From positions 2,790,001 through 2,854,000 of the forward strand of contig NZ_CP152342.1 of NCBI RefSeq assembly GCF_045291395.1: 64,000 bases of DNA. The letters are read 5' to 3'. The DNA comes from MR-S7 sp000400995. Its GTDB lineage: Bacteria; Pseudomonadota; Gammaproteobacteria; Burkholderiales; Burkholderiaceae_C. A program made the position numbers and the translations under genes. Numbering within the stretch: the first letter of the stretch is position 1; the number at the start of each line of letters is the position of its first letter. The notes beneath the pieces were generated by a model. The model had not been told where the DNA came from and searched no databases. It was given only the letters and a program-made list of their open reading frames with translations. Positions 33,681 through 41,901 of the stretch are shown piece after piece.

Positions 33681-36272
33681 TCAGGCCGCCACGCCCTTGG
33701 CGACCTCGGCATATTCCTCGATCTGGTCGAAGTTCATGTAGCGGTACACGCTGGCCTTGTCGGCGTCGATGACGCCCATTTCCTTGAGGTATTCCTCCTT
33801 GGTGGGCAGCTTGCCCATGCGCGAGGCGATGGCAGCCAGCTCGGCCGAGCCCAGGAACACGTTGGTGTTCTTGCCCAGGCGGTTCGGGAAGTTGCGGGTG
33901 GAGGTGGAGATCACCGTCGCGCCCTCGCGCACCTGCGCCTGGTTGCCCATGCACAGCGAGCAGCCCGGCATCTCGGTGCGGGCGCCGGCCGTGCCGAAGG
34001 CGGCGTAGTGGCCTTCCTTGATCAGCTCGTTCTGGTCCATCTTGGTGGGCGGCGCCACCCACAGCTTGACCGGAATGTCGCGCTGGCCGCCGAGCAGCTT
34101 GGCGGCTGCGCGGAAGTGGCCGATGTTGGTCATGCACGAGCCGATGAAGGCCTCGTCGATCTTGGTGCCTGCCACTTCGGACAGGAACTTGGCGTCGTCC
34201 GGGTCGTTCGGGCAGCAGACGATGGGCTCCTTGATGTCGGCCAGGTCGATCTCGATCACGGCGGCGTACTCGGCGTCCTTGTCGGCTTCAAGCAGCTCGG
34301 GCTTGGCCAGCCAGGCTTCCACCTTCTCGATGCGGCGCTGCAGCGTCTTCGCGTCCTGGTAGCCGTCGGCGATCATGTTCTTCATCAGCACGACGTTGGA
34401 GCGCAGGTACTCGGCGATCGGCTCGGGGTTGAGCTTGATCGTGCAGCCGGCGGCCGAGCGCTCGGCCGATGCGTCGGACAGCTCGAACGCCTGTTCCACC
34501 TTCAGGTCGGGCAGGCCCTCGATTTCCAGGATGCGGCCCGAGAAGATGTTCTTCTTGCCGGCCTTGGCCACCGTCAGCAGGCCGGCCTTGATGGCATACA
34601 GCGGAATCGCGTGCACCAGGTCGCGCAGCGTCACGCCGGGCTGCAGTTCGCCCTTGAAACGCACCAGCACCGATTCAGGCATGTCCAGCGGCATCACGCC
34701 CGTGGCAGCGCCGAAGGCCACCAGGCCCGAGCCCGCGGGGAAGGAAATGCCGATGGGGAAGCGCGTGTGGCTGTCGCCGCCCGTGCCCACGGTATCGGGC
34801 AGCAGCAGGCGGTTGAGCCAGGAGTGGATCACGCCGTCGCCCGGGCGCAGGGCCACGCCGCCGCGGTTGCTGATGAAGGCGGGCAGCTCGCGGTGGGTCT
34901 TCACGTCCACGGGCTTGGGGTAGGCGGCGGTATGGCAAAAGGACTGCATCACCATGTCGGCCGAGAAGCCCAGGCAGGCCAGGTCCTTGAGTTCGTCGCG
35001 GGTCATGGGGCCGGTGGTGTCTTGCGAACCCACGGTGGTCATGCGCGGCTCGCAGTACGTGCCGGGGCGGATGCCGAAGCCTTCGGGCAGGCCGCAGGCG
35101 CGGCCGACCATCTTCTGCGCCAGGGTGAAGCCGGCCTTGGATTCGGCGGGCGCCTGGGGCAGGCGGAAGGCGGTCGATGCGGGCAGGCCCAGGAACTCGC
35201 GCGCCTTGGCGGTCAGCGAGCGGCCGATGATGAGGTTGATGCGGCCGCCGGCCTGCACTTCGTCGAGCAGCACGTCGCTCTTGAGCTGGAACTCGGCCAC
35301 GGTCTCGCCGTTCTTGACCAGCTTGCCGTCGTAGGGCAGCACGTCGATCACGTCGCCCATCTCGAGCTTGGACACGTCCACCTCGATCGGCAGCGAGCCG
35401 GAGTCTTCCTGCGTGTTGAAGAAGATGGGGGCGATCTTGCCGCCCAGCGTGACGCCGCCGAAGCGCTTGTTGGGCACGAAGGGGATGTCCTGGCCCGTGG
35501 CCCAGATCACGCTGTTGGTGGCCGACTTGCGCGAAGAGCCCGTGCCGACCACGTCACCCACGTAGGCCACGAGGTTGCCCTTTTTCTTCAGGTCTTCAAT
35601 GAACTGCATCGGGCCGCGCACGCCGTCCTGCTCGGGCTTGAAGGCCGCGTCGGGACGGGTGTTCTTGAGCATCGCCAGGTAGTGCATGGGGATGTCGGGG
35701 CGCGTGGTGGCGTCGGGCGCGGGCGAGAGGTCGTCGGTGTTGGTCTCGCCGGGCACCTTGAACACGGTGACGGTGATCTTCTGCTCGACCTTGGGGCGGC
35801 TCGTGAACCACTCGGCGTCGGCCCAGGACTGCACCACTTCCTTGGCCTTGGCGTTGCCGGCCTTGGCCTTGGCGGCGACGTCGTTGAAGTAGTCGAACAT
35901 CAGCAGCGTCTTCTTGAGCGCCTCGGCAGCCACGCCGGCGACCTCGGCGTCGTCCAGCAGCTCGATCAGCGGGTGCACGTTGTAGCCGCCCACCATGGTG
36001 CCCAGCAGTTCGGTAGCCTTGGCCTTGGAGATCAGGCCCACCTGGATGTCGCCGTGCGCCACGGCGGCCAGGAACGAGGCCTTGACCTTGGCGGCATCGT
36101 CCACGCCCGGCGGCACGCGGTGGGTCAGCAGGTCGAGCAGGAAGGTGTCTTCGCCGGCGGGCGGGTTCTTGATCAGCTCGATCAGCTCGGCCACCTGCTT
36201 GGCATCGAGGGGCAGCGGGGGGATGCCCAGTGCGGCGCGTTCGGCCACATGGTCGCGGTAGGCTTTCAGCAT
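33681..36272 (-). CDS. acnB: Aconitate hydratase B
   Basis: An 863-residue [4Fe-4S] enzyme that turns citrate into isocitrate in the TCA cycle. N-terminal HEAT-like region (MLKAYRDHVAERAALGIPPLPL), swivel domain (FMSP-type region around GVRGPMQFIEDLKKKGNLVAYVGDVVGTGSSRKSATNSV) and catalytic C-terminal half are all complete. Cluster ligands are seen in IGSCMTNIGHFRAA and PGCSLCMGNQ. Length is that of AcnB. It is last of a minus-strand row that begins with mdh; a 112-nt gap before it may hold its own promoter. Confidence 0.97.
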   Translation of the reverse strand: MLKAYRDHVAERAALGIPPLPLDAKQVAELIELIKNPPAGEDTFLLDLLTHRVPPGVDDAAKVKASFLAAVAHGDIQVGLISKAKATELLGTMVGGYNVHPLIELLDDAEVAGVAAEALKKTLLMFDYFNDVAAKAKAGNAKAKEVVQSWADAEWFTSRPKVEQKITVTVFKVPGETNTDDLSPAPDATTRPDIPMHYLAMLKNTRPDAAFKPEQDGVRGPMQFIEDLKKKGNLVAYVGDVVGTGSSRKSATNSVIWATGQDIPFVPNKRFGGVTLGGKIAPIFFNTQEDSGSLPIEVDVSKLEMGDVIDVLPYDGKLVKNGETVAEFQLKSDVLLDEVQAGGRINLIIGRSLTAKAREFLGLPASTAFRLPQAPAESKAGFTLAQKMVGRACGLPEGFGIRPGTYCEPRMTTVGSQDTTGPMTRDELKDLACLGFSADMVMQSFCHTAAYPKPVDVKTHRELPAFISNRGGVALRPGDGVIHSWLNRLLLPDTVGTGGDSHTRFPIGISFPAGSGLVAFGAATGVMPLDMPESVLVRFKGELQPGVTLRDLVHAIPLYAIKAGLLTVAKAGKKNIFSGRILEIEGLPDLKVEQAFELSDASAERSAAGCTIKLNPEPIAEYLRSNVVLMKNMIADGYQDAKTLQRRIEKVEAWLAKPELLEADKDAEYAAVIEIDLADIKEPIVCCPNDPDDAKFLSEVAGTKIDEAFIGSCMTNIGHFRAAAKLLGGQRDIPVKLWVAPPTKMDQNELIKEGHYAAFGTAGARTEMPGCSLCMGNQAQVREGATVISTSTRNFPNRLGKNTNVFLGSAELAAIASRMGKLPTKEEYLKEMGVIDADKASVYRYMNFDQIEEYAEVAKGVAA

Positions 36273-36384
36273 GTCTACGTTCTCCGGAAAGGTGTGGTTT
36301 TCAAGTGGGGCGGCAACCGACCGGCCACGTCCCTGCCGCCTCGAAGGCAGCGGCGTGGCCAGGCCGGCAGACGATGGGGTTTAT

Positions 36385-37017
36385 TTATCGGGGAGCCGGG
36401 GCGTCGAGCAGGCTCGGCGGAGGATTCTTCTTGATGGCTTCGGCCACGGTCACCTGCGCGGGGCTCATGCATTCGTCGGCCATACGCTGGCCCAGCTTCT
36501 GGTTCATGAGCATGGACTTGTTGGCGATCTGGATCCACACCGCGCCCGCGCGCTGGTCTTCCAGGCGCACGGTGCCGGTGGACGTGGCGACCGGCGCCAT
36601 GTGGTACTTGAAGCCCTTGCCTTCCACGTGGAAGCGGCCGGGCGACTGCGGGTCGGCATCGACTTGGACGAAGGCGCCCAGCTCGCAGGCGATGCGGCCC
36701 GTGTGCACGCGCTCGGCGATGGCCAGCTCCTCGGGCGTCAGCGCCGCCTCGGCGGCGGCGATGCCCGATGCCACCTGCACGGCGCCGCTGTGCAGCTGGG
36801 TGCGGCTGCTGGTGGGGGACGCCTTGGCCACCGTGGTCTTGCCGGCGGCGGGCTTGGTGGACTTGGCCGCCGTGCTCTTGGCCGTGTTCTGCTTGGCCGG
36901 CTGCGCCTTGGCGGCGGGCTTGCTGGCGGCCTTGGGGGCCGGCTGGGTCGTGGACGACTGCGCCAGCGCCAGGGCGGGGGCCAGCAGCATCAGTGCGGAA
37001 GCGATGAGGGTCTTCAT
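36385..37017 (-). CDS. Secreted Ala/Lys-rich protein of unknown function
   Basis: A 210-residue protein. A clear Sec signal peptide (MKTLIASALMLLAPALALAQ, cleavage after ALA) is followed by a low-complexity linker of Lys, Ala, Pro, Thr (about 24-70) and a compact C-terminal domain with two Cys (RIACELG and DECMSP). I do not recognise the family. It is placed between acnB and the CitE-like gene on the same strand, but the domain shows no link to the TCA cycle. Confidence 0.75.
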   Translation of the reverse strand: MKTLIASALMLLAPALALAQSSTTQPAPKAASKPAAKAQPAKQNTAKSTAAKSTKPAAGKTTVAKASPTSSRTQLHSGAVQVASGIAAAEAALTPEELAIAERVHTGRIACELGAFVQVDADPQSPGRFHVEGKGFKYHMAPVATSTGTVRLEDQRAGAVWIQIANKSMLMNQKLGQRMADECMSPAQVTVAEAIKKNPPPSLLDAPAPR

Positions 37018-37091
37018 GGGGCGGCTCCTGCGTTCAGGGAGATAAGTGGGCTGAGGGACTCAAGGATAGCGGGGCGAAGCAACGGGGCTGG

Positions 37092-38105
37092 TCACGGTGC
37101 GGGGGCCGCAGCCTCTGCAAACCAGCCCCGCGCCTCTTCGGGCAGCGCACGGCCGGTCTGGTGTGCACGCTCCAGCACCTGCCAGAAATACCGGTAGCTG
37201 GCGCGGTCGTGCAGAACGCCGTCCTCGCTGATGGGGGCCCAGTCAGCGTGCACGGCGGCGGAAACGATGCGGGCGGCCCGGGCAATCTCGGCCTCCCCGG
37301 GGGCGAAAGCCGCCAGGATGGGGCGGATCTGCGCGGGATGGATGCTCCACATGCGCGTGTAGCCGAACTCCTGCGCGGCACGGCCGGCGGCTGCCTGCAT
37401 GGCGGCCGCGTCGCTGAACTCGGTGACCACGCAGTGCGAGGGCACCTTGCCGTTGGCATGGCAGGCTGCGGCGATCTCCAGCTTGGCGCGCACCACGAGC
37501 GGGTGCTCAAACTGCCCCTTCGAGGTCATGCCCGACGCGGGAATGGCGCCGCCGTGCGCCGAGACGAAGTCCATCAGCCCGAAGCTCAGGCTCTGGATGC
37601 GCGGGTGCGCGGCGATGTCGAAGGCGCGGTGCACGGCGCCGGGCGATTCGATGAGCGCATGCAGCGGCAGGTGGTCCGCGCCGGCGGCGGCCAGCGCGCG
37701 CTCGGCGCGCAGCACGTCGTCCACCGACTCCACCTTGGGCAGCATGATGTGGCACAGGTGCCGGCCCGCCTCGCCCGCGATGATCGCGATGTCTTCGGCG
37801 AACGCGGGGTGGTCGATGGTGTGCACCCGCGCGGCCACGCGCGCGCCGGGTGCCGCCTCCTGCGCCAGGCGCGCGACGAGCCGGGCGTGTTCACGCTCGC
37901 TGCCCACAGGGGCGCCGTCCTCGCAGTCCAGCGTGACGTCGAACACGCAGTGGCCGAACTCGGCCATCAGCTCCTGCTGCAGTTGCAGGCTCTTGCGCAT
38001 GCGCACTTCCACGCCGCTGTAGTGGTCGCACACGGGAATGCGCTGGGCGCCGGCCTGGGCATCCAGCAGCACCTGGGCGGGATGGGCGGTGGAGGGATTC
38101 GTCAT
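37092..38105 (-). CDS. CitE/HpcH-family CoA ester lyase-like protein
   Basis: A 337-residue TIM-barrel lyase of the HpcH/HpaI-CitE family. Motifs: FDVTLDCEDGAP (metal-binding Glu/Asp), ARVHTIDHPAFAEDI, IMLPKVESVDDV, HALIESPGAVH and WSIHPAQIRPI. Relatives cleave citryl-, malyl- or citramalyl-CoA, or hydrolyse malyl-CoA; which applies here cannot be read. The start MTNPSTAHP overlaps the tam stop by 4 nt (ATGA), so it is translated with tam and mdh. Confidence 0.85.
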   Translation of the reverse strand: MTNPSTAHPAQVLLDAQAGAQRIPVCDHYSGVEVRMRKSLQLQQELMAEFGHCVFDVTLDCEDGAPVGSEREHARLVARLAQEAAPGARVAARVHTIDHPAFAEDIAIIAGEAGRHLCHIMLPKVESVDDVLRAERALAAAGADHLPLHALIESPGAVHRAFDIAAHPRIQSLSFGLMDFVSAHGGAIPASGMTSKGQFEHPLVVRAKLEIAAACHANGKVPSHCVVTEFSDAAAMQAAAGRAAQEFGYTRMWSIHPAQIRPILAAFAPGEAEIARAARIVSAAVHADWAPISEDGVLHDRASYRYFWQVLERAHQTGRALPEEARGWFAEAAAPAP

Positions 38106-38893
38106 GGCTGTCGCTGGGCAACGATGAAAAGACGCGGGAAGGCCAGCAGCCGCTGGCCGTCTGCGCGCACACCATAGGCAGCATCCACGCGGCGCTCGTA
38201 TTCGGCCAGGAAGTCGCCTTGCAGCGCGGGCGGCAGTCCCTCCACGAAGGGCTTGAGTCCCGTGCCCCGCAGCCATTGGACGATGGCGCCGGCCGAGGCC
38301 ATGGGATGCTGGTAAATGGTGTGCCACACGTCCACCGACGCGGCGCGCGCCTGGGGCGCGGCGAGCAGGTCGTAGTAGTGGCCGATGGGCAGGATGTCGG
38401 TGCGCACGCGCGAGGCGTCCGCGATGTGGCTGGCGAACGGCGGCAGGCCCGCCACTTCGCGCATCAGGCGGTGCGTGGGCTCTTCGCGGTTGTCGGGCAT
38501 CTGGATCGCCAGGACGCCGCCCGGCGCCAGAAGGGAGAACAGGCGGGGGATCAGCGCTGCATGCCCGCCGACCCATTGCAGGGAGGCGTTGGCATAGATC
38601 AGGTCGGGCGTCTCGTCGCCATCGGGGGCCCAGGCGGCGATGTCGCCCAGCGCGAAGCCGGCCTGGGGCAACTGCTGGCGCGCGGCGGCCAGCATGGCTT
38701 CGGAGTTATCGATGCCGGTGACGCGCGCCTCGGGGAAGCGCTGCACCAGCAGCTCGGTGGAATTGCCCGGCCCGCAGCCCAGGTCCACGACGTGGCGGGC
38801 CCGGGCCAGCGGGACACGCGCCAGCAGCTCGGCTGCGGGGCGCGTGCGCTCATTGGCAAAGCGCAGGTAGAGCGCGGGGTTCCAGTCGAGCAT
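38102..38893 (-). CDS. tam: Trans-aconitate 2-methyltransferase
   Basis: A 263-residue SAM-dependent methyltransferase. MLDWNPALYLRFANERTRPAAELL at the start is the Tam signature. VVDLGCGPGNSTELL is the SAM-binding motif I, then TGIDNSEAMLAAAR, LIYANASLQWV and VLAIQMPDN. The enzyme caps trans-aconitate, a spontaneous by-product of citrate/aconitate that inhibits aconitase. Its place between mdh and acnB makes good sense: a clean-up step for the aconitase reaction. Confidence 0.92.
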   Translation of the reverse strand: MLDWNPALYLRFANERTRPAAELLARVPLARARHVVDLGCGPGNSTELLVQRFPEARVTGIDNSEAMLAAARQQLPQAGFALGDIAAWAPDGDETPDLIYANASLQWVGGHAALIPRLFSLLAPGGVLAIQMPDNREEPTHRLMREVAGLPPFASHIADASRVRTDILPIGHYYDLLAAPQARAASVDVWHTIYQHPMASAGAIVQWLRGTGLKPFVEGLPPALQGDFLAEYERRVDAAYGVRADGQRLLAFPRLFIVAQRQP

Positions 38894-38905
38894 GGAGAGG
38901 CCGGC

Positions 38906-39892
38906 TTACAGCAGGTGCTTGACGCCGTCCTGCTCGCCCTGTAGTTCGGCCAGGGTCTTGTCGATGCATTCCTGCGAGAACGCATCGATGGGCAGGCCCT
39001 CGACGATCTTGTACTTACCGCCCTCGGTGGTCACGGGGTAGCCAAACATGACGTCCTTGGGGATGCCGTATTCGCCGTTAGACGGAATGCCCATGGTGAC
39101 CCACTTGCCGTTGGTGCCCAGGGCCCAGTCGCGCATGTGGTCGATGGCGGCGTTGGCGGCCGAGGCGGCAGACGACAGGCCGCGCGCGGCGATGATGGCC
39201 GCGCCGCGCTTGCCCACGGTGGGCAGGAACACGTTGGCGTTCCAGTCGTGGTCGTTGATGGCGTCCTTGACGGACTTGCCGTTCACCGTGGCGAAACGGT
39301 AGTCGGCGTACATCGTGGGCGAGTGGTTGCCCCACACGGCCAGCTTCTCGATGTCGCCCACGGCCACGCCCATCTTGGCGGCGATCTGGCTGGCGGCGCG
39401 GTTGTGGTCCAGGCGCAGCATGGCGGTGAAGTTCTCGCGCGGCAGGCTGGGCGCGCTCTTCATGGCGATGTAGGCGTTGGTGTTGGCGGGATTGCCCACC
39501 ACCAGCACCTTCACGTTGCGGCTAGCGACCTTGTCGAGCGCCTTGCCCTGGGCCGTGAAGATCTGGGCGTTGGCGGCCAGCAGGTCGGCACGCTCCATGC
39601 CGGGGCCGCGCGGACGGGCGCCGACCAGCAGGGCGTAGTCCGTGTCCTTGAACGCGGTCATGGGGTCGGAATGGGCCTCGATGCCGGCCAGCAGCGGGAA
39701 GGCGCAATCTTCCAGTTCCATGATCACGCCCTTGAGCGCGTTCTGGGCCTTCTCGTCGGGGATTTCCAGCAGCTGCAGGATGACGGGCTGGTCCTTGCCC
39801 AGCATTTCGCCGGAGGCGATGCGGAACAGCAGGGCGTAGCCGATTTGGCCTGCGGCGCCGGTGACGGCGACGCGAACGGGTTTCTTGCTCAT
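38906..39892 (-). CDS. mdh: Malate dehydrogenase
   Basis: A 328-residue NAD-dependent enzyme that oxidises malate to oxaloacetate. RVAVTGAAGQIGYALLFRIASGEMLG is the Rossmann start of the beta-proteobacterial MDH. ARPRGPGMERADLL, VVGNPANTNAYIAMK, LDHNRAASQIA and the catalytic His in WGNHSPTMYAD are seen. It is first gene of the minus-strand row mdh-tam-citE-like, divergent from the gntR gene. Confidence 0.97.
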   Translation of the reverse strand: MSKKPVRVAVTGAAGQIGYALLFRIASGEMLGKDQPVILQLLEIPDEKAQNALKGVIMELEDCAFPLLAGIEAHSDPMTAFKDTDYALLVGARPRGPGMERADLLAANAQIFTAQGKALDKVASRNVKVLVVGNPANTNAYIAMKSAPSLPRENFTAMLRLDHNRAASQIAAKMGVAVGDIEKLAVWGNHSPTMYADYRFATVNGKSVKDAINDHDWNANVFLPTVGKRGAAIIAARGLSSAASAANAAIDHMRDWALGTNGKWVTMGIPSNGEYGIPKDVMFGYPVTTEGGKYKIVEGLPIDAFSQECIDKTLAELQGEQDGVKHLL

Positions 39893-39988
39893 GAAAAGAC
39901 TCCAGAGAGAAGGGAAGAAAAAGGGTGTTGGTGCAAGGTCGCACCAGCGCCATTCATCAGCAGCCCGTGCCCCGCAGAACAGCCTTGG

Positions 39989-40018
39989 AGTTTACCGCCG
40001 ATTCACCCGCAGGGTCAA
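39989..40018 (-). promoter_or_regulatory. Probable sigma-70 promoter of mdh
   Basis: On the minus strand TTGACC (40018-40013), an 18-nt spacer, TAAACT (39994-39989). Transcription would start near 39982, about 90 nt before the mdh ATG. Confidence 0.5.
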
Positions 40019-40019
40019 T

Positions 40020-40047
40020 TTGTCTTATGTCTTATATAAGATATGAT
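40020..40047 (+). promoter_or_regulatory. gntR promoter with operator in the spacer
   Basis: TTGTCT (40020-40025) and TATGAT (40042-40047) with a 16-nt spacer make a good promoter. ATGTCTTATATAAGATAT (40027-40044) is an 18-bp dyad with one mismatch; its core TCTTATATAAGA is perfect. The motif TGTCTTAT is also repeated directly at 40021-40028. An operator filling the spacer argues for autorepression by the GntR protein, and for control of mdh, whose -35 element ends 2 nt from the gntR one. Confidence 0.6.
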
Positions 40048-40108
40048 CCGACAGCTCCGCACCATGTTGGACAGCGGAGCGCCGCACCCGCCCGTCTTCG
40101 ACCAGGAC

Positions 40109-40896
40109 ATGTCCTCCACACCCGCAAGCGCCACCGACGCAGCCCCTGCCACCAGCGGGGCGGGCAGCCCGACGCCGGCCTTCAGCCCCCTGTACCAGCA
40201 GATCAAGGGGCTCATCCTGCACAGCCTCCAGCACGGCGAGTGGAAGCCCGGCGAGGCCATCCCCAGCGAGATCGAGCTGGCGGCGCGCTTTCGCGTCAGC
40301 CAGGGCACGGTGCGCAAGGCCATCGACGAACTGGCGGCCGAGAACCTCGTCACCCGCCGCCAGGGCAAGGGCACCTTCGTGTCCACCCATGCGGAGCGGC
40401 AGGTGCAGTACCGCTTCCTCAAGCTGATTCCCGACGCGGGCGACGCGCGCACCGAAGGCCCCGCCCAGCGCACCATCCTGGAATGCCGGCGCGTGCGCGC
40501 CAGCGCCGACGTGGCCCGCGCCCTCGCGCTGCGCGCGGGCGACCCAGTGGTCCAGGCCCGCCGCGTGCTCGCCTTCGCGGGCGTGCCCACCATCCTGGAG
40601 GACATCTGGTTGCCCGGCCAGGCCTTCAAGGGCCTGACCGCCGAGCAGATGGCCGGCTACCAGGGCCCCACCTATGCCATGTTCGAGCTGGACTTCGGCG
40701 TGCGCATGGTGCGCGCCGAGGAGAAGCTGCGCGCCGTGCTGCCGGACGCCGCCCAGGCCGAAGGGCTGGGCATCCCCCCGGCACCCCGCTGCTCAGCGTG
40801 GAGCGGCTTGCTTACACATATAACGATGTTCCCATGGAGTTACGTCGAGGCCTGTACCGGACCGATACCCACCACTACCACAACGAACTGAGCTGA
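40109..40896 (+). pseudogene. GntR family regulator (HutC/UTRA subfamily), frameshifted
   Basis: About 262 residues when repaired. The N-terminal winged helix (SPLYQQIKGLILHSLQHGEWKPGEAIPSEIELAARFRVSQGTVRKAIDEL, RRQGKGTFV) is followed by a UTRA ligand domain. The ending (GTPLLSVERLAYTYNDVPMELRRGLYRTD) continues in another frame after position about 40780. One more C in the run 40774-40779 restores it. ATGs at 40043 and 40064 lie in the -10 element or almost at the predicted transcript start, so 40109 is taken. Placed between mdh and sdhCDAB, it is the likely regulator of the TCA block. Confidence 0.82.
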
Positions 40897-40959
40897 TCCA
40901 CCGCAGCCCGCATGCAAACGCCCGCGGGGAGAATACGCAGTCTCCGCAGCCTCCTGGTG

Positions 40960-40976
40960 TTGCATTGCAATAGAAT
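40960..40976 (+). promoter_or_regulatory. Palindrome and -10-like element before sdhC
   Basis: TTGCATTGCAA (40960-40970) is an 11-bp palindrome directly followed by TAGAAT, a possible -10 box. No convincing -35 lies at normal distance, so an activator may be needed. Weak evidence. Confidence 0.3.
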
Positions 40977-41035
40977 TTTGGGTTGTCTGCCTTCAGCGCG
41001 ATTACAACGCAGTTACATCCACGAAAGCACCCGCC

Positions 41036-41470
41036 ATGACAGAGCTCGCCAAGAAACGGCCCGAATACCGCAACATCAACATCTTCAACGACGTGAGGAC
41101 CTACCGCCTGCCGGCCGCGGGCTGGGTCTCCATCCTGCATCGCGCGAGCGGCATGATCATGTTCCTGCTGCTGCCCTTCGTGCTGTGGATGTTCGATACC
41201 TCGGTGTCCTCGGAGATTTCGTTCGGCCGCTTCACCTCCGCGTTCACCGCCGGCCTGGGTTTCGTGCCGGGCTGGTTCGTCAAGCTGGTGGCGCTGGCCC
41301 TGATCTGGGCCTACCTGCACCACTTCATCGCCGGCCTGCGCCACCTGTGGATGGACGTGAGCCACGAGGCCGTCAGCAAGGAGTTCGGCAAGAGCTCCGC
41401 CATCGTGACGCTGGTGTTGAGCATCGGCCTCACGCTGGTGCTGGGCGCCAAGCTGTTCGGCCTGTACTGA
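41036..41470 (+). CDS. sdhC: Succinate dehydrogenase cytochrome b556 subunit
   Basis: A 144-residue membrane anchor with three helices. RPEYRNINIFNDVRTYRLPAAGWVSILHRASG carries the conserved Ser/Arg of the quinone site, and YLHHFIAGLRHLWMDVSH holds a heme-b ligand His. First gene of sdhCDAB; passes electrons from succinate to ubiquinone. Confidence 0.94.
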   Translation: MTELAKKRPEYRNINIFNDVRTYRLPAAGWVSILHRASGMIMFLLLPFVLWMFDTSVSSEISFGRFTSAFTAGLGFVPGWFVKLVALALIWAYLHHFIAGLRHLWMDVSHEAVSKEFGKSSAIVTLVLSIGLTLVLGAKLFGLY

Positions 41471-41513
41471 TCCCGCGCGGATCGCTCTCCCCACCCACGA
41501 TAAGGAACTCCCC

Positions 41514-41879
41514 ATGTCCGTGAATTACGGCTCCAAGCGCACCGTGGTCGGTGCCCACTACGGCATCCGCGACTGGCTGGCCCAGCGCGTGACCGCCGCC
41601 CTCATGGCCCTGTTCACCATCGCGCTGCTGGCGCAGGTGATCTTCAGCAAGGGCCCCATCGGCTACGACCGCTGGGCCGGCATTTTCTCGACCCAGTGGA
41701 TGAAGGTGCTCACGTTCTCCGTCATCGTGGCCCTGGTCTGGCACGTCTGGGTCGGCGTGCGCGACGTGTGGATGGACTACGTGAAGTCGGCCGGGCTGCG
41801 CCTGCTGCTGCAGGTCTTCACCATCGTCTGGCTGGTGGCCTGCGCCGGCTGGGGCTTCCAGACTCTGTGGCGTCTCTGA
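41514..41879 (+). CDS. sdhD: Succinate dehydrogenase hydrophobic anchor subunit
   Basis: A 121-residue protein with three helices. GAHYGIRDWLAQRVTAALMALF near the start and VWHVWVGVRDVWMDYVKSAGLRL (heme-ligand His) mark SdhD. It pairs with SdhC to anchor SdhAB; ATAAGGAACTCCCC precedes the start. Confidence 0.93.
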   Translation: MSVNYGSKRTVVGAHYGIRDWLAQRVTAALMALFTIALLAQVIFSKGPIGYDRWAGIFSTQWMKVLTFSVIVALVWHVWVGVRDVWMDYVKSAGLRLLLQVFTIVWLVACAGWGFQTLWRL

Positions 41880-41901
41880 TTCCCGCGATTGAAAGAAAAC
41901 A

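Noticed and set aside
40043..40108. GntR start at 40043
   Set aside because: That ATG is part of the -10 box and the operator, so it cannot be in the normal transcript.
13140..40896. Phase variation as the cause of the frameshifts
   Set aside because: The runs are only two to six bases long and affect unrelated cytoplasmic, membrane and surface proteins alike; error is simpler.
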